Source: Bacillota bacterium
GTDB taxonomy: Bacteria > Bacillota > SHA-98 > Ch115
Length of the DNA stretch: 64,000 nucleotides
Assembly (NCBI GenBank): GCA_013178415.1
Contig: JABLXA010000002.1
Span: 1-64,000, forward strand
Reading direction: 5' to 3'
Shown here piece by piece: positions 1-9,158 of the stretch. Position 1 is the first letter of the stretch. Each line of letters begins with the position of its first letter. The notes below the pieces were generated by a model. The model made no database searches, was not told the DNA's origin, and worked only from the letters and a program-made list of their open reading frames with translations. Made by a program: the position numbers and the translations under genes.

Positions 1-73
1 TGGCGAATAGCCGCGCGGCCGGAGCTATGAACAAAAACACCACGAACAGCAGGGCGGCGTCATTTCGATTCAA
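1..73 (-). CDS. Start of an unidentified membrane protein (partial)
   Basis: A minus-strand frame opens at a TTG codon at 71-73 and stays open to the window edge. Its 24 visible residues begin MNRNDAALLFVVFLFIAPAA, which looks like a first membrane segment or signal peptide. A weak AGGG lies about 12 bases upstream. It would be the next gene of the protease/glycosyltransferase operon, 26 bases after the stop of the phosphatase-like membrane protein. The family cannot be named from so few residues, and the start codon is a guess. Confidence 0.4.
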   Translation of the reverse strand, partial: MNRNDAALLFVVFLFIAPAARLFA

Positions 74-99
74 AGTAATTTCTACCCTGAAGTACCAAT

Positions 100-2421
100 T
101 TACTCCTCACAGAATTGTCGTGCACCCATGAGATTATTCTTCATGTCTTTCGATATATGGCCTATCATGAGGTACAAAAGCGACATCGCAGGGAAAAGCA
201 TGACGGTGGCCGCTGCCACGACCCCCGAATCATTCAGGGCAAATGCGGCAATAGCTCCCACAAATGCCCCAATGAGCCCTCTAGCATAGGCGCGGTACTG
301 TCTCAAGATTCTAGCGAGCAGGCCACTTGGCCGATATAGAGCGATTCCAAGAGCCGCAAAGAAAGCAACCAGAACGCGGGTCCAGATGGTGTATCGCAGC
401 AGCCTGAAATTCATTCCCAACTTGCGCCTGATGACATAGATGATCTCTTTTGCCCCATTCGCCCTGAGCGAATTCACGAAACCTCCGAAATGTGAACTAT
501 GGAAGCCCAGGGAAAGCAGATCATAGACCAAGAACGCCGCTAACAAGATGGAAATACATATCACAGCAAAGACGAAGTGCCTGAATTTGAACTGCTCTCG
601 GGTAAGCCCCAGGTAGACAACGGAAAAGGCTATCACACAGGACAAGAATCCACCGACATTCGCGCCGTATGAGGGGAAGCCTACTGCAAACGTCACACCA
701 AGAAACCAGATGAGAGAAAGGACGCGGCCAGGATACCCTGCTGTCGTTCGTCCCCGCGCCAGGAAAACCGATTCTAGAAAGGCTACAAGCCCCACTATTG
801 TGGCTCCCAGCACAACCCCCATATACTCATTCCCCATGCCATAGAATCTCGCTCCACCGATGACATCGTAGCTGAGAAGAGACCCCTGGATCAGACGGGC
901 GCCGGTGACCGAATCGGCGCATAGCATAATGGCTGTGATCCCGGCGAGGGTCCCTATGACTCCAATTTCAGATCTAATGAGGTATGCCGCTCCTGCAGCG
1001 ATGGTGCCGGCGATTGCCCACGTTATCATGATAGTGAGAAAGGTATTATCTGGCAGGCGAATACCGGAAAACAGCATGGAGACAGGGACGCTCATGGATA
1101 GAAGAAGTCCTGCTCTAGTGACAGATTTCGCGCCAGACGGTATTCGAGATTGGAAAAGCAACGAAAGGATCGCCGCGAATACAGTAACGATCTGAAACCC
1201 CACATAGGTCTTAGAGACCGGCGCCCTCTGAACCGAGAACCGTACGAGCCTCTCTTGAAATGAGGGGAGATAATCCATAGGAGCCGCCACTTGAGCTGAT
1301 TCAAAATGCCTTCCCAACATTTCAGCAGGCTGGGCAATGCCGAGATGGGCCAGCACCGTTGAAGCGATATCGAGATTTGTGACAAGGCCTGGCCTCCGGG
1401 TGGATGGGGAGGTGAGAAGCCCGGGCAAAAGGTCGCCGCCGAAAGCAAATACCGGCGTCAGCATATTATTCACCTCGGCCGCCCAGTCTGGGACACTCGG
1501 AATAACGATAATGACCAGGGTGTTTTGCATGTCGCATTCGGACACGATGTTCCTGATCAATTCATCAATATTTCTGAAAGCTTCCCTTCTTCGTGCCTCC
1601 AGCACGCTTTCGGAAAGGAATCGCGCATGCCTTCTGAGACGGGCAGTATCCCCTGTCTCAACCACTATGAAGGAGGCCCGATTGAGCGCTTCTCTGAAAA
1701 ATCTCGCCAATTTCCCAAAGTCTGTCCGAATCCCGCCCGGGTAGAGGGGATCGCGCCTTGAAACCTCAGGCCCCACATAACCGAAATCAACCCGTCCTGA
1801 TGTATCCATCGCTATGTTGACTGCTAGTCTGGACGGATCATCATCGCAATCGGCGTTCCCAATGACCGCCGTCTTGAGCCCCGCATTCTTGATGGCATTC
1901 CCCAAAGCCCCGGGTGTTATCTCGTAATTTTCATGGGAATTTGCCTGTTTGATTTCCTCGATGAATGGTTGGACGGCACCAGAAGCAGGAGGCTCGAGAC
2001 CCGTATTTCTCCGGTAGATATCCGCTGCCGAGGCGTCAGAAACCCGTTCTTTGGAGGAATATGCATATTGAGACACACTCGGCCCAATTGCCCTTGTGCC
2101 GGCGCCCAGGGTCATATATTCATGCTGAGGGAGGCTCGACCTTGCGGTACGCGTCACCATGAGGCCCGCTGCACCGCGGTTCATCAGTCGCAGCAGCTCA
2201 GGAAAAGCGTCCTGAGAAAAATCAGATAATGTCGCCCCGTCGACCAGTATCATGACCACCTTTCGGGCCTCATATTGCGCGGAGGCTCCTGCCGGAATCA
2301 CGGTACTCAGCAAGATTGCCAGGGATAATAAGCCTATAAAGATGGAGCTTACGCCAAATTCGACCTTATTAGATCTAACTGGATCAAATTCAGTCAAGTA
2401 TCTAGTTACAGGTTTATCCAT
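100..2421 (-). CDS. Large membrane protein with N-terminal alkaline-phosphatase-superfamily domain
   Basis: 773 residues. Residues about 25-50 form one hydrophobic anchor. The next 330 or so residues read as an extracytoplasmic alkaline-phosphatase-like fold: VVMILVDGATLSDF supplies the first metal Asp of the superfamily, and FAFGGDLLPGLL and TRRPGLVTNLDIASTVL resemble its later core strands. From about residue 405 to the end there are about ten hydrophobic segments, so the C-terminal half is a polytopic membrane domain. The substrate is unknown; a cell-envelope polymer or lipid-linked sugar would fit the upstream glycosyltransferase, whose stop it overlaps by 8 bases. The pairing of a phosphatase-like domain with a multispanning domain recalls envelope phospho-transferases, but that is inference from architecture. 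I did not find a confident catalytic Ser or Thr motif. Confidence 0.75.
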   Translation of the reverse strand: MDKPVTRYLTEFDPVRSNKVEFGVSSIFIGLLSLAILLSTVIPAGASAQYEARKVVMILVDGATLSDFSQDAFPELLRLMNRGAAGLMVTRTARSSLPQHEYMTLGAGTRAIGPSVSQYAYSSKERVSDASAADIYRRNTGLEPPASGAVQPFIEEIKQANSHENYEITPGALGNAIKNAGLKTAVIGNADCDDDPSRLAVNIAMDTSGRVDFGYVGPEVSRRDPLYPGGIRTDFGKLARFFREALNRASFIVVETGDTARLRRHARFLSESVLEARRREAFRNIDELIRNIVSECDMQNTLVIIVIPSVPDWAAEVNNMLTPVFAFGGDLLPGLLTSPSTRRPGLVTNLDIASTVLAHLGIAQPAEMLGRHFESAQVAAPMDYLPSFQERLVRFSVQRAPVSKTYVGFQIVTVFAAILSLLFQSRIPSGAKSVTRAGLLLSMSVPVSMLFSGIRLPDNTFLTIMITWAIAGTIAAGAAYLIRSEIGVIGTLAGITAIMLCADSVTGARLIQGSLLSYDVIGGARFYGMGNEYMGVVLGATIVGLVAFLESVFLARGRTTAGYPGRVLSLIWFLGVTFAVGFPSYGANVGGFLSCVIAFSVVYLGLTREQFKFRHFVFAVICISILLAAFLVYDLLSLGFHSSHFGGFVNSLRANGAKEIIYVIRRKLGMNFRLLRYTIWTRVLVAFFAALGIALYRPSGLLARILRQYRAYARGLIGAFVGAIAAFALNDSGVVAAATVMLFPAMSLLYLMIGHISKDMKNNLMGARQFCEE

Positions 2422-3640
2422 GAATCTCCGTCTCCCTCTCCCCCGCCCTCACCCATACCATTTCGTAGACTTTATGAACTTCATCCACCATCGCAGTCGC
2501 CGAAAACCTTTCTTTCACCGTGTCGTAGGCCTTGGACACTAGCTTCGATACTTCCTCAGGGTTCGAAAAAACCCATTTTACAGCCTCTGCTAGCGCCACC
2601 GGATCACCGGGGGGGATCAATATCCCCGTGATCCTATCCTGGACAATCTCCGGAATCCCTCCTATATGGGTAGCGATGACAGGGATGCGACTTGCCATGG
2701 CCTCAATAATACTAAGGGACATTCCACCCTCTGACTCGCTGGCCAGTACGAAAACATCCAGCTCCCGCAAGATCTCGGGCACATCCTCTCTATAACCTAA
2801 AAACCGCACAGAATCCTTGAGCCGGAGTTCGCCGCAGAGTCCTTCTAAGGCGGGCCGCTCAACCCCGTCCCCTACAATGAGCAATTCGGCAGATGGATAT
2901 AACTCTTTGATTGCCGGAAATGCCCGTATCAAGGTTCCGACGCCCTTTTGAGGAATGAGCCTGGCAACGGTTCCTATCCTAAATTGGCCCGGTGTCCATA
3001 CGTCATTTCTTCGGGGAGAAAACCTTGCTAGGTCTATTCCATTAGGAATGAATCTCACAGCACGGCATCTCCCGGCAGATAATTCCTCATATTCCCGCTT
3101 CAAGGCCTCTGATACCACAATCGTGGCATCCGAGAATGGCGCGAGCGTCCTTTCCGACAATTTCACGATGCAATATGCGGCGGAATGGGCGCCATATTGC
3201 CCCACAATTGAATTGTGCACTGTGCATACGCAACCAGGGACAGATTCGTGATACAACCTACTCCTGAAGGGAAGTTTAAGGAGCAACCTGCTCCTGAAGA
3301 ATGGCTTTGACGCAGCTACCGCCAGCCGGCCTACCAGGGATGCTTTGAAACCATGGGTATGGACTATCTCAGGCCTTGCGCCTACTATGATCTTCATCAA
3401 CCTGGCGCATGCGGCGGCATCATGCAGCGGGCTCAGAGACCCTACCAGCGGAAGCAAGATAAGATCCACTCCGGCGGCCTCGAGCTCCCTCGCCATGATA
3501 GTTTCCCCCGAATATACATCTTGCGGCCCTACTATCGCGACCCTATAGCCCTTCGATGCCATGCCTCTTGCAAGATGAAAGACATGCTCCCTCATCCCAC
3601 CGGCTGCGGGCCTTATGACGTAAAGAATGTCATAGCGCAT
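2414..3640 (-). CDS. Glycosyltransferase family 4 (GT-B fold)
   Basis: 408 residues, the usual length of a GT4 enzyme. The N-terminal Rossmann half opens with DILYVIRPAAGGMREHVFHL, the typical glycine-rich acceptor-side loop. The C-terminal nucleotide-sugar half has IGTVARLIPQKGVGTLIRAF and the signature VFVLASESEGGMSLSIIEAM, in which the two Glu of the E-x7-E motif sit. It should move a sugar from a nucleotide-sugar to a lipid or polymer acceptor at the cytoplasmic membrane face. The ATG overlaps the stop of the Lon-like protease by one base, and its own stop overlaps the next gene by 8 bases, so the three are co-transcribed and translationally coupled. The acceptor is not evident from the sequence. 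Confidence 0.9.
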   Translation of the reverse strand: MRYDILYVIRPAAGGMREHVFHLARGMASKGYRVAIVGPQDVYSGETIMARELEAAGVDLILLPLVGSLSPLHDAAACARLMKIIVGARPEIVHTHGFKASLVGRLAVAASKPFFRSRLLLKLPFRSRLYHESVPGCVCTVHNSIVGQYGAHSAAYCIVKLSERTLAPFSDATIVVSEALKREYEELSAGRCRAVRFIPNGIDLARFSPRRNDVWTPGQFRIGTVARLIPQKGVGTLIRAFPAIKELYPSAELLIVGDGVERPALEGLCGELRLKDSVRFLGYREDVPEILRELDVFVLASESEGGMSLSIIEAMASRIPVIATHIGGIPEIVQDRITGILIPPGDPVALAEAVKWVFSNPEEVSKLVSKAYDTVKERFSATAMVDEVHKVYEMVWVRAGERETEIHG

Positions 3641-6075
3641 CAGGAATCATGATACTCCTTGATCTTCTCTGCGAATTCATCCAGTCTCTTTCGGACTAGA
3701 TAATTGATAGTGCCTTCCGGGTAGTTTCCATCTCGCTGAAGTTGACCGGCGGGCATGCCCGTCAGGACCTCTATCCCGTCATCAATAGTCTTGACAGAAT
3801 AGATATGGAATTTCCCGTCACGGACGGCTTCTACGACCTCAGGCTTGAGCATGAGATCCTTGACATTATCTTCAGGAATCAAGACCCCCTGCTCCCCAGT
3901 CAATCCCTTCGCCTTGCAGACCATGAAGAACCCCTCTATCTTTTCGTTTACCCCGCCAATAGCCTGCACGCGCCCCAGCTGGTCAACAGAACCAGTGACT
4001 GCAACTCCTTGCTTTATGGGCACTCCAGACAGACTTGACAGGAGGGCGTAAAGCTCCGTGCTCGAGGCACTGTCACCTTCGACACCTTCATAGAGCTGCT
4101 CGAAACAAATGCTGGCAGATAGGCTCAGGGGCCGTTCCTGGGCATATTTCGAACCGAGGTATCCGGTGAGCGTAAGAGCTCCCTTATCATGAATCCTGCC
4201 GCTCATCTTCACCTCCCTTTCAATATGGACCACCCCTGAATCTCCAACATATGTCCTGGCAGTTATACGCGATGGCCGTCCGAAGACATAATCCCCCACA
4301 TCCAGTATGGATAATCCATTGACCTGGCCTACCACAGCCCCCTCCGTTTCTATATAGATTATCCCCTTCTCTATGAGTTCGCGTATCTTCTCCTCCACCT
4401 TATTTGACCTATAGATTTTCTCCTCGATGGCCCTGTCTACATGTGACGCCGTTACAATTGGCGCCGAATCAGCTTCTGCCAACGCATTTGCTTCATATAT
4501 GATCTCAACTACATCGTTGAATCTGGTGGAGAGTTTATCTTGTTTCTCCAGGAGACGGGAGCTGTATTCAATGACCCGGGCGACGCCTGATCTATCGAAC
4601 GGCCGAAGATTCTGCCTTTTACACACTGATGCAATGAATTGCGCATACTTATTCATGTGCTCGGGGGTCCTATCCATTTCATCATCAAAGTCTGCTTTGA
4701 CTTTGAAATATTTCCTGAAGTCTTCGTCTAGGTGATACAGGAGTTGATAAAGATAAGGTGTCCCGATTAGAATGACCTTGACATCCACCGGAATGGGCTG
4801 CGGCTTCAAAGTCACCGTAGGAATGATCCGAAATTGCTCCCCTATGTTTTCGACCCGGGCTTCCCCATTTTTGAGGGTGCGTTTCAATGTATCCCAGGCC
4901 AGCGGGTCGAAAAGAAGGTCTCTGGCCTGAAGAATAAGGATGCCCCCATTTGCCCTGTGGATGGCTCCTGACCTGATCATGGTGAAATCAGTGAAGAATG
5001 TGCCCATTTGGCCTTTATATTCGATCTTGCCGAAGAGGTTGTAGTAGGTCGGGTTTGTCTCATATATTACCGGAGCTCCACGGGTCTCGGAATTGTTCAC
5101 GAACAGGTTCACGGTCAACCGCCTGAGGTAGCTCATCTCAGGTGAAGAACCGGGTTGAGCTGCTCTGTCGCCTGTTTCTCTGGAGGCATCTACGGCCTCG
5201 TCGCCTGATGCCCTTGAGATCTCAGCCCTAATCTGACCCAAGTTCCTTGGCAAATCTTCCCTAAGGGAATCCAAGTAGCTCGCTACAACTGGATAATCTT
5301 TGTATTTCTCCTGGATCCGATCTAGATGAGGGCCTATAGAATAAGATATGACTTCCCGGTCCAGCTGCTTTATCCTGAGAGTTCCTTCCCTTTCCAGCTC
5401 CCGTATTCGCCTGACTGACTCATTCATCTGAGCCTGTAGTCTCCGGTTCTTTTCCTGTATCGCTTGTCTGGCCTCCTGGGGCAGATTCTGAAATTCCTCC
5501 TGAGTAAGGGGTGAGCCATCTTCCTTTAGTGGAATCGTCACGATTCCTGCCGGGGTTTGATTCAGGGTGAACCCCTCCTGCTCGGCTCTTTTATGCAGCG
5601 TAAGGAGGGTTTCTTCTATCATACTATGAATTTCCTGTAGAATACTTGTTTTTTGTTTTTCATATTCATCGCTTTCAAATGCCCTTGGTATGACCTGCTT
5701 GAGATCCTCAACTAGGTCCCTCATATCTTCCCGAAACTGCTCCCCAACCCCCGCTGGAAGCCTCAAAGCCAATGGTACATCAGGTTCATGGAAATTATAT
5801 ACATAACACCAATCGTCAGGAATAGGCCTATTCTCGGCGAACTTTTTGGCTGCCTGCTGAACATAGGTGCTTCTACCGGTGCCGGTAGGTCCAGTGACGA
5901 AGATATTATATCCTGGGTTTCTCATTGCCAGCCCAAACTGAACGGCGCGCATGGCCCGTTCCTGGCCGATGATCTCATCCAGGGGAGGAAGCTCTTCGGT
6001 GGTCTGAAACGGAAGACATGATTGGTCACAATCATAGCGCAATTCGTCCGGAGACAACTCACGATAGCCAGCCAA
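3640..6075 (-). CDS. Lon-like ATP-dependent protease (LonB/LonC-type)
   Basis: About 811 residues. Numbered from the upstream ATG, the order is: a P-loop GPTGTGRS near residue 65; a long charged coiled-coil insert (about 120-300); the rest of the AAA module (about 340-570); and a C-terminal S16 protease domain. The catalytic dyad is visible as Ser674 in EGDSASS and Lys717 in GGVNEKIEG, 43 residues apart as in E. coli Lon. There is no Lon N-domain, so this is one of the shorter Lon relatives. Role: ATP-driven protein degradation, substrate unknown. Start: an ATG at 6090 would contain the GGAGGG Shine-Dalgarno inside its own first codons. The TTG at 6075 has that same GGAGGG seven bases upstream and is the better start. 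First gene of the 6075-1 operon. Confidence 0.9.
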   Translation of the reverse strand: MAGYRELSPDELRYDCDQSCLPFQTTEELPPLDEIIGQERAMRAVQFGLAMRNPGYNIFVTGPTGTGRSTYVQQAAKKFAENRPIPDDWCYVYNFHEPDVPLALRLPAGVGEQFREDMRDLVEDLKQVIPRAFESDEYEKQKTSILQEIHSMIEETLLTLHKRAEQEGFTLNQTPAGIVTIPLKEDGSPLTQEEFQNLPQEARQAIQEKNRRLQAQMNESVRRIRELEREGTLRIKQLDREVISYSIGPHLDRIQEKYKDYPVVASYLDSLREDLPRNLGQIRAEISRASGDEAVDASRETGDRAAQPGSSPEMSYLRRLTVNLFVNNSETRGAPVIYETNPTYYNLFGKIEYKGQMGTFFTDFTMIRSGAIHRANGGILILQARDLLFDPLAWDTLKRTLKNGEARVENIGEQFRIIPTVTLKPQPIPVDVKVILIGTPYLYQLLYHLDEDFRKYFKVKADFDDEMDRTPEHMNKYAQFIASVCKRQNLRPFDRSGVARVIEYSSRLLEKQDKLSTRFNDVVEIIYEANALAEADSAPIVTASHVDRAIEEKIYRSNKVEEKIRELIEKGIIYIETEGAVVGQVNGLSILDVGDYVFGRPSRITARTYVGDSGVVHIEREVKMSGRIHDKGALTLTGYLGSKYAQERPLSLSASICFEQLYEGVEGDSASSTELYALLSSLSGVPIKQGVAVTGSVDQLGRVQAIGGVNEKIEGFFMVCKAKGLTGEQGVLIPEDNVKDLMLKPEVVEAVRDGKFHIYSVKTIDDGIEVLTGMPAGQLQRDGNYPEGTINYLVRKRLDEFAEKIKEYHDS

Positions 6076-7199
6076 GGCAGATCCCTCCATTCATGGGGCC
6101 ATTCGGGATATGTAGATAGCCAGGCCCGGATTTAGATTATGCGCGCACCATATACAATGCGACTGTGAGCCGCCGGCCGACACGATCGACACTATCACCG
6201 ACATTATCCTTGAAGTCCGGACTCGGCGACCTACGGGCAAAAGCGCGGGGATCTAATAACTGATCAGAGCAGCCACACATGAAAAACCTTTCTCTATAGT
6301 TCTATGAGTTATCGCAGTCTCCTGCCGCCATCCAGTCTCCTACCACCATTCGTGTCATCATGCGGCTACCAGGCGCCGCGCAAGATTAGCTCGTATTTTC
6401 AATTTGAGCTTTGCTCCTATCAAAGGATGGGTGGGTGTCTGATGATTGGCGACATTTTGGTCAGGCCTCCGGGGCGGACGACTACTTTTCCGCCGCCTAA
6501 AAGCGCGGGTGACAGGCTCTTAGTCAGGTCCCTAAGGTGGATGGCGAGTTTCCGGCCACCTCAACCTGCTGGTGACGGAGTTTTAGTCAGATCTCTGAGG
6601 TGGGTGGCGAGTCTCTAGCCACCTCAAAGCGCTGGTGACGAGGTTTTAAGCAGGTTCCGCGCCGAAGTGGCTAAGGAGTCGTCAGCTTGCCCGCTGAGGT
6701 GGTATTATTATCGTCAGGTTAGGAAGGTTTTGGAAAGTTCTGGATAGTGCTCACCCTGGGTTGACCAAAATTTAGGCAGGTTTCGCTGAAAGGTGACTAG
6801 AATCTCGCCAGCTTCTGGTTCGAGGTGGCAAATTTTTCGCCATCTTTCCTGCAAATTGGAAGATTATAGGTTGTAGTTATCCATAATGAGGAATTTTATG
6901 GGATATCTTGGGTGAAGGTGGTAGTATCTTAGTCAGTATAAGTGCGAGGGTGGCGACAGTTTAGTCAGATCCCGCTTTCAGGTGGCAGGAAATCAGTCAG
7001 ATCGATTCTAAAGCAGAAACTTTAGGATAGGGCTATCTAAATCAAGAAGATTTATGGAATATCTTGGATGAAGTAACGATATAGCGGTTATGCGGGTGGA
7101 AAGACTAGTATCGGCTCGCTAGTCCCGCAAAATTCCGAAGGGTACTGATAACGGGCACCGGCATCAAGGCGCCGAGACACCGAAACACCGAAAGAATGC
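6076..7199. repeat. Gene-free stretch with a field of GGTGGC-type hairpins
   Basis: No convincing gene. From about 6450 to 6990 the sequence is built from imperfect units of the kind GGTGGC...GCCACC and GGTGAC...TTTTAGTCAG. Clear hairpins include GAGGTGG (6597-6603) pairing with CCACCTC (6619-6625), and AGGTGG pairing with CCACCT just upstream (about 6535-6561). Further degenerate units follow at about 6700-6980. The style matches a second field at 36.8-37.3 kb. The part from 6090 to 6300 lies upstream of the protease operon and should hold its promoter, but I could not pick one with confidence. Confidence 0.6.
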
Positions 7200-7229
7200 T
7201 TGTAATGACGGTGCCGCGTATGATATAAT
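7200..7229 (+). promoter_or_regulatory. Predicted sigma-A promoter of tRNA-Leu
   Basis: TTGTAA at 7200-7205 and a perfect TATAAT at 7224-7229 are separated by 18 bases, about 60 bases before the mature tRNA. Spacing and -10 match the vegetative consensus; the -35 is moderate. Confidence 0.55.
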
Positions 7230-7287
7230 AATTTCGAGCCTTATAATCTTGAGGTAGGAAAATTCTCGTGCGTTGAGAGCTTTGGAT

Positions 7288-7372
7288 GCGAGAGTGGCGG
7301 AATGGCAGACGCGCCAGACTTAGGATCTGGTGGGTAACCCCCGTACGGGTTCAAATCCCGTCTCTCGCACCA
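7288..7372 (+). tRNA. tRNA-Leu (UAG anticodon)
   Basis: 85 bases with CCA encoded. The acceptor strands GCGAGAG and CTCTCGC pair fully. The anticodon arm is CCAGA-CTTAGGA-TCTGG, placing TAG at the anticodon. A long variable arm (GTGGGTAACCCCCGTAC) marks a class II tRNA, and the T arm holds GGTTCAAAT. A deleted tyrosine integrase starts 186 bases downstream, so the gene has probably served as an integration site. Confidence 0.95.
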
Positions 7373-7558
7373 TAGTATTTTCTAGCAGGCCTTTTGTAAC
7401 TCCACCGCATTCCCCCGCACATAGATTTTCCAGCTGAAAAATGATGAGTCTAGTAGTGTTGGCTACCACACACGACCTGCCAAAAACCCGGGTCTAGTGG
7501 GGTCCTCCAGACGCACAAGATTCATCGCTACCCCTCCAGAGGGAGGGAAGTATCTTTT

Positions 7559-8214
7559 ATGCCAAAGGTTGTCCGTCTTCGCAAGGATTCACCTGCCACC
7601 TGGGAAGAAGCTATGGAGTCCTATTTGTGGTTCAAGCAGGCCGGGGGACTATGGGAAAGCACATTAAAAGGCCAGTGGGAAGTAATCCGCCTGTTCTTCA
7701 ATCGGCACCCCGAAGCATGGCAGGGAGACCTGAAACAGGCCGCATACAGGTTCTTCGTGGAGAATATCAAACCCGCCACCTACAACATTCGCCTTGCCTA
7801 TCTGAAGTCATTCTTCGCCTGGTGTGTGAAGGAAGGCATCCTCACAGAAAACCCGCTATCGGAGTTTAAAAAGCGCAAAGCAGAAGGCTGGGTAGTCGAA
7901 TTCGACGCCTCAATCCTCCAGGAGCTACTTGCCTTGCCTGACAAGGGGACATTCGCAGGATTGCGTGATTATAGCCTTATGCTGTTTGTGCCTAGGACTT
8001 GAGGCATAACTTCGCTACAGGGTTCCTTCGTAATGGAAGCCATGTGCTTGCCCTTCAGAGGATTCTCGGTCATTCAGACTTGAATATGACGAGGCGATAT
8101 GTCAACCTGATTCAGCAAGACGTGCGGGATCAGCACAGCAAAGGGACCACGCTGAATACCCTGTTTCCGCGAAACCATAGGGTAAGGAAGACCAGAAGGG
8201 GTGACCAGGAATGA
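7559..8214 (+). pseudogene. Decayed tyrosine recombinase (integrase) with internal deletion
   Basis: Two reading-frame pieces belong to one former gene. 7559-8002 encodes the N-terminal arm and SAM-like core-binding domain and the beginning of the catalytic domain, up to FAGLRDYSLMLF. 7999-8214, in another frame, resumes at LRHNFATGFLRNG and contains LGHSDLNMTRRYVNL, with the catalytic Tyr. The intact integrase at 23188 is clearly related (shared FAGLRDYxLM, LRHxFA, LGHxDxxMTxRYV). Against it about 110 residues are missing, including the first catalytic Arg region (TGIRPCEAL in the intact copy). The protein cannot be active. It lies just behind tRNA-Leu and marks an old element whose body is largely gone. 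Confidence 0.85.
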
Positions 8215-8659
8215 CATTGCTTGCCTGGAAGTGCAAGTCGGTGCGGTAGTATCACCTATGTATAACAGGAGGACCCGTCAGGACGTGGCCTGAATCTCCC
8301 ATGCTACTGCCGGAGTTGCGGGGGCTGGCTTGAGCGGGAGGACGTGGAATTTCTGTGTTCGCTGCAAGCACACTCTCGGCACAACGCAAATAGTTTTGGG
8401 GGATAGCCTATAATACGGGGGTAAATGGTAGGCATGGGTCCTTTGGGACTAGATGGTTTCTTGGGGGGATCAATTATCTAATGGAAAGGGATTCCTCTAT
8501 CCACGTAGAATTGATACTTGTCCAGCTAAGGGGGGTGCCGCGTGATTTATTTTGAGGCAAATCTGTTTCATTAGTTCCAGTTGTCCGAATGTTCCCACGA
8601 GGGGTTACTTTACCAGCTTTGCGAGCACTGTGAGGTGACCGGAGATTTATCATGGTGAA
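8215..8659. other. Degraded accessory DNA, possible zinc-protein fragment
   Basis: No intact gene. A short open plus-strand stretch at about 8270-8407 translates to a Cys-rich piece containing LPCYCRSCGGWLEREDVEFL, ending at a TAG just after a histidine-rich run. It has no start codon or ribosome site I would trust. It may be what is left of a cargo gene of the tRNA-Leu element. The rest (8408-8659) shows nothing recognisable. Confidence 0.3.
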
Positions 8660-8806
8660 GGAGACTGCGATAACAGGGATAGATCAACTCTTGAGGCACA
8701 GGTTGTCCTTGAGCTGCTTAAGGAAGAAAAGATCATAGCTCAAATGCCAGCCGAGCATGGAATTCATCCTAACGTGCTTCATAAATGGCAATATCCAATA
8801 TCCTAG
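8660..8806 (+). pseudogene. IS3-family OrfA (helix-turn-helix transposase subunit) remnant
   Basis: In one frame the stretch 8684-8806 reads ...LEAQVVLELLKEEK, then AEHGIHPNVLHKW, then a few unrelated residues and TAG. This is the N-terminal helix-turn-helix of IS3/IS150-type OrfA proteins, which carry a closely similar VVLELLKEEKTIAQIA...YGIHPN...W pattern. The usual start motif upstream is scrambled, the C-terminal half and all of OrfB (the DDE part) are absent, and no inverted repeats were found nearby. It is a dead scrap that shows past IS activity in this accessory block. Confidence 0.7.
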
Positions 8807-8915
8807 CAAGGCAGTTCTTTATATGACCCTTGTAATTAGGAAATCATCGGGAACGAGTTTAATCGTAGCTGAGCATGATGGTGGAAATCATTCTTGATCA
8901 AGGGGGTTTGCGTTC

Positions 8916-9053
8916 ATGGGGTATTTGGGACGGTTTTACGATATGATTGTCGCCCTGACCAGCTTGATCCTGGTCGCGATCCCCCCTGAGATTTCCGCTG
9001 CTGCTCCACAAGAGCATTCCAAGGCTTCTCCGTCTTCTAGGCCGGTAAGGTAG
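8916..9053 (+). CDS. Possible 45-residue secreted or membrane peptide
   Basis: ATG at 8916, TAG at 9051-9053. The product starts MGYLGRFYDMIVALTSLILV and continues with AIPPEISAAAPQEH, so it resembles a signal peptide with an AxA-like cleavage site and a short polar tail. An AGGGGG lies about 13 bases before the ATG, which is longer than usual. The gene ends about 100 bases before the GH116 enzyme. It could equally be the truncated 5' end of a lost secreted protein. Low confidence. Confidence 0.3.
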   Translation: MGYLGRFYDMIVALTSLILVAIPPEISAAAPQEHSKASPSSRPVR

Positions 9054-9158
9054 GGAGGGTTTCCGCCAGTACAGGTAGAAAACGACTTCTTCGAAGAGCC
9101 TTTGATCCCTGGGCCGGCCCAAAAACAAGGTAACTTGATGAATGGAGGGCATAGGTTT

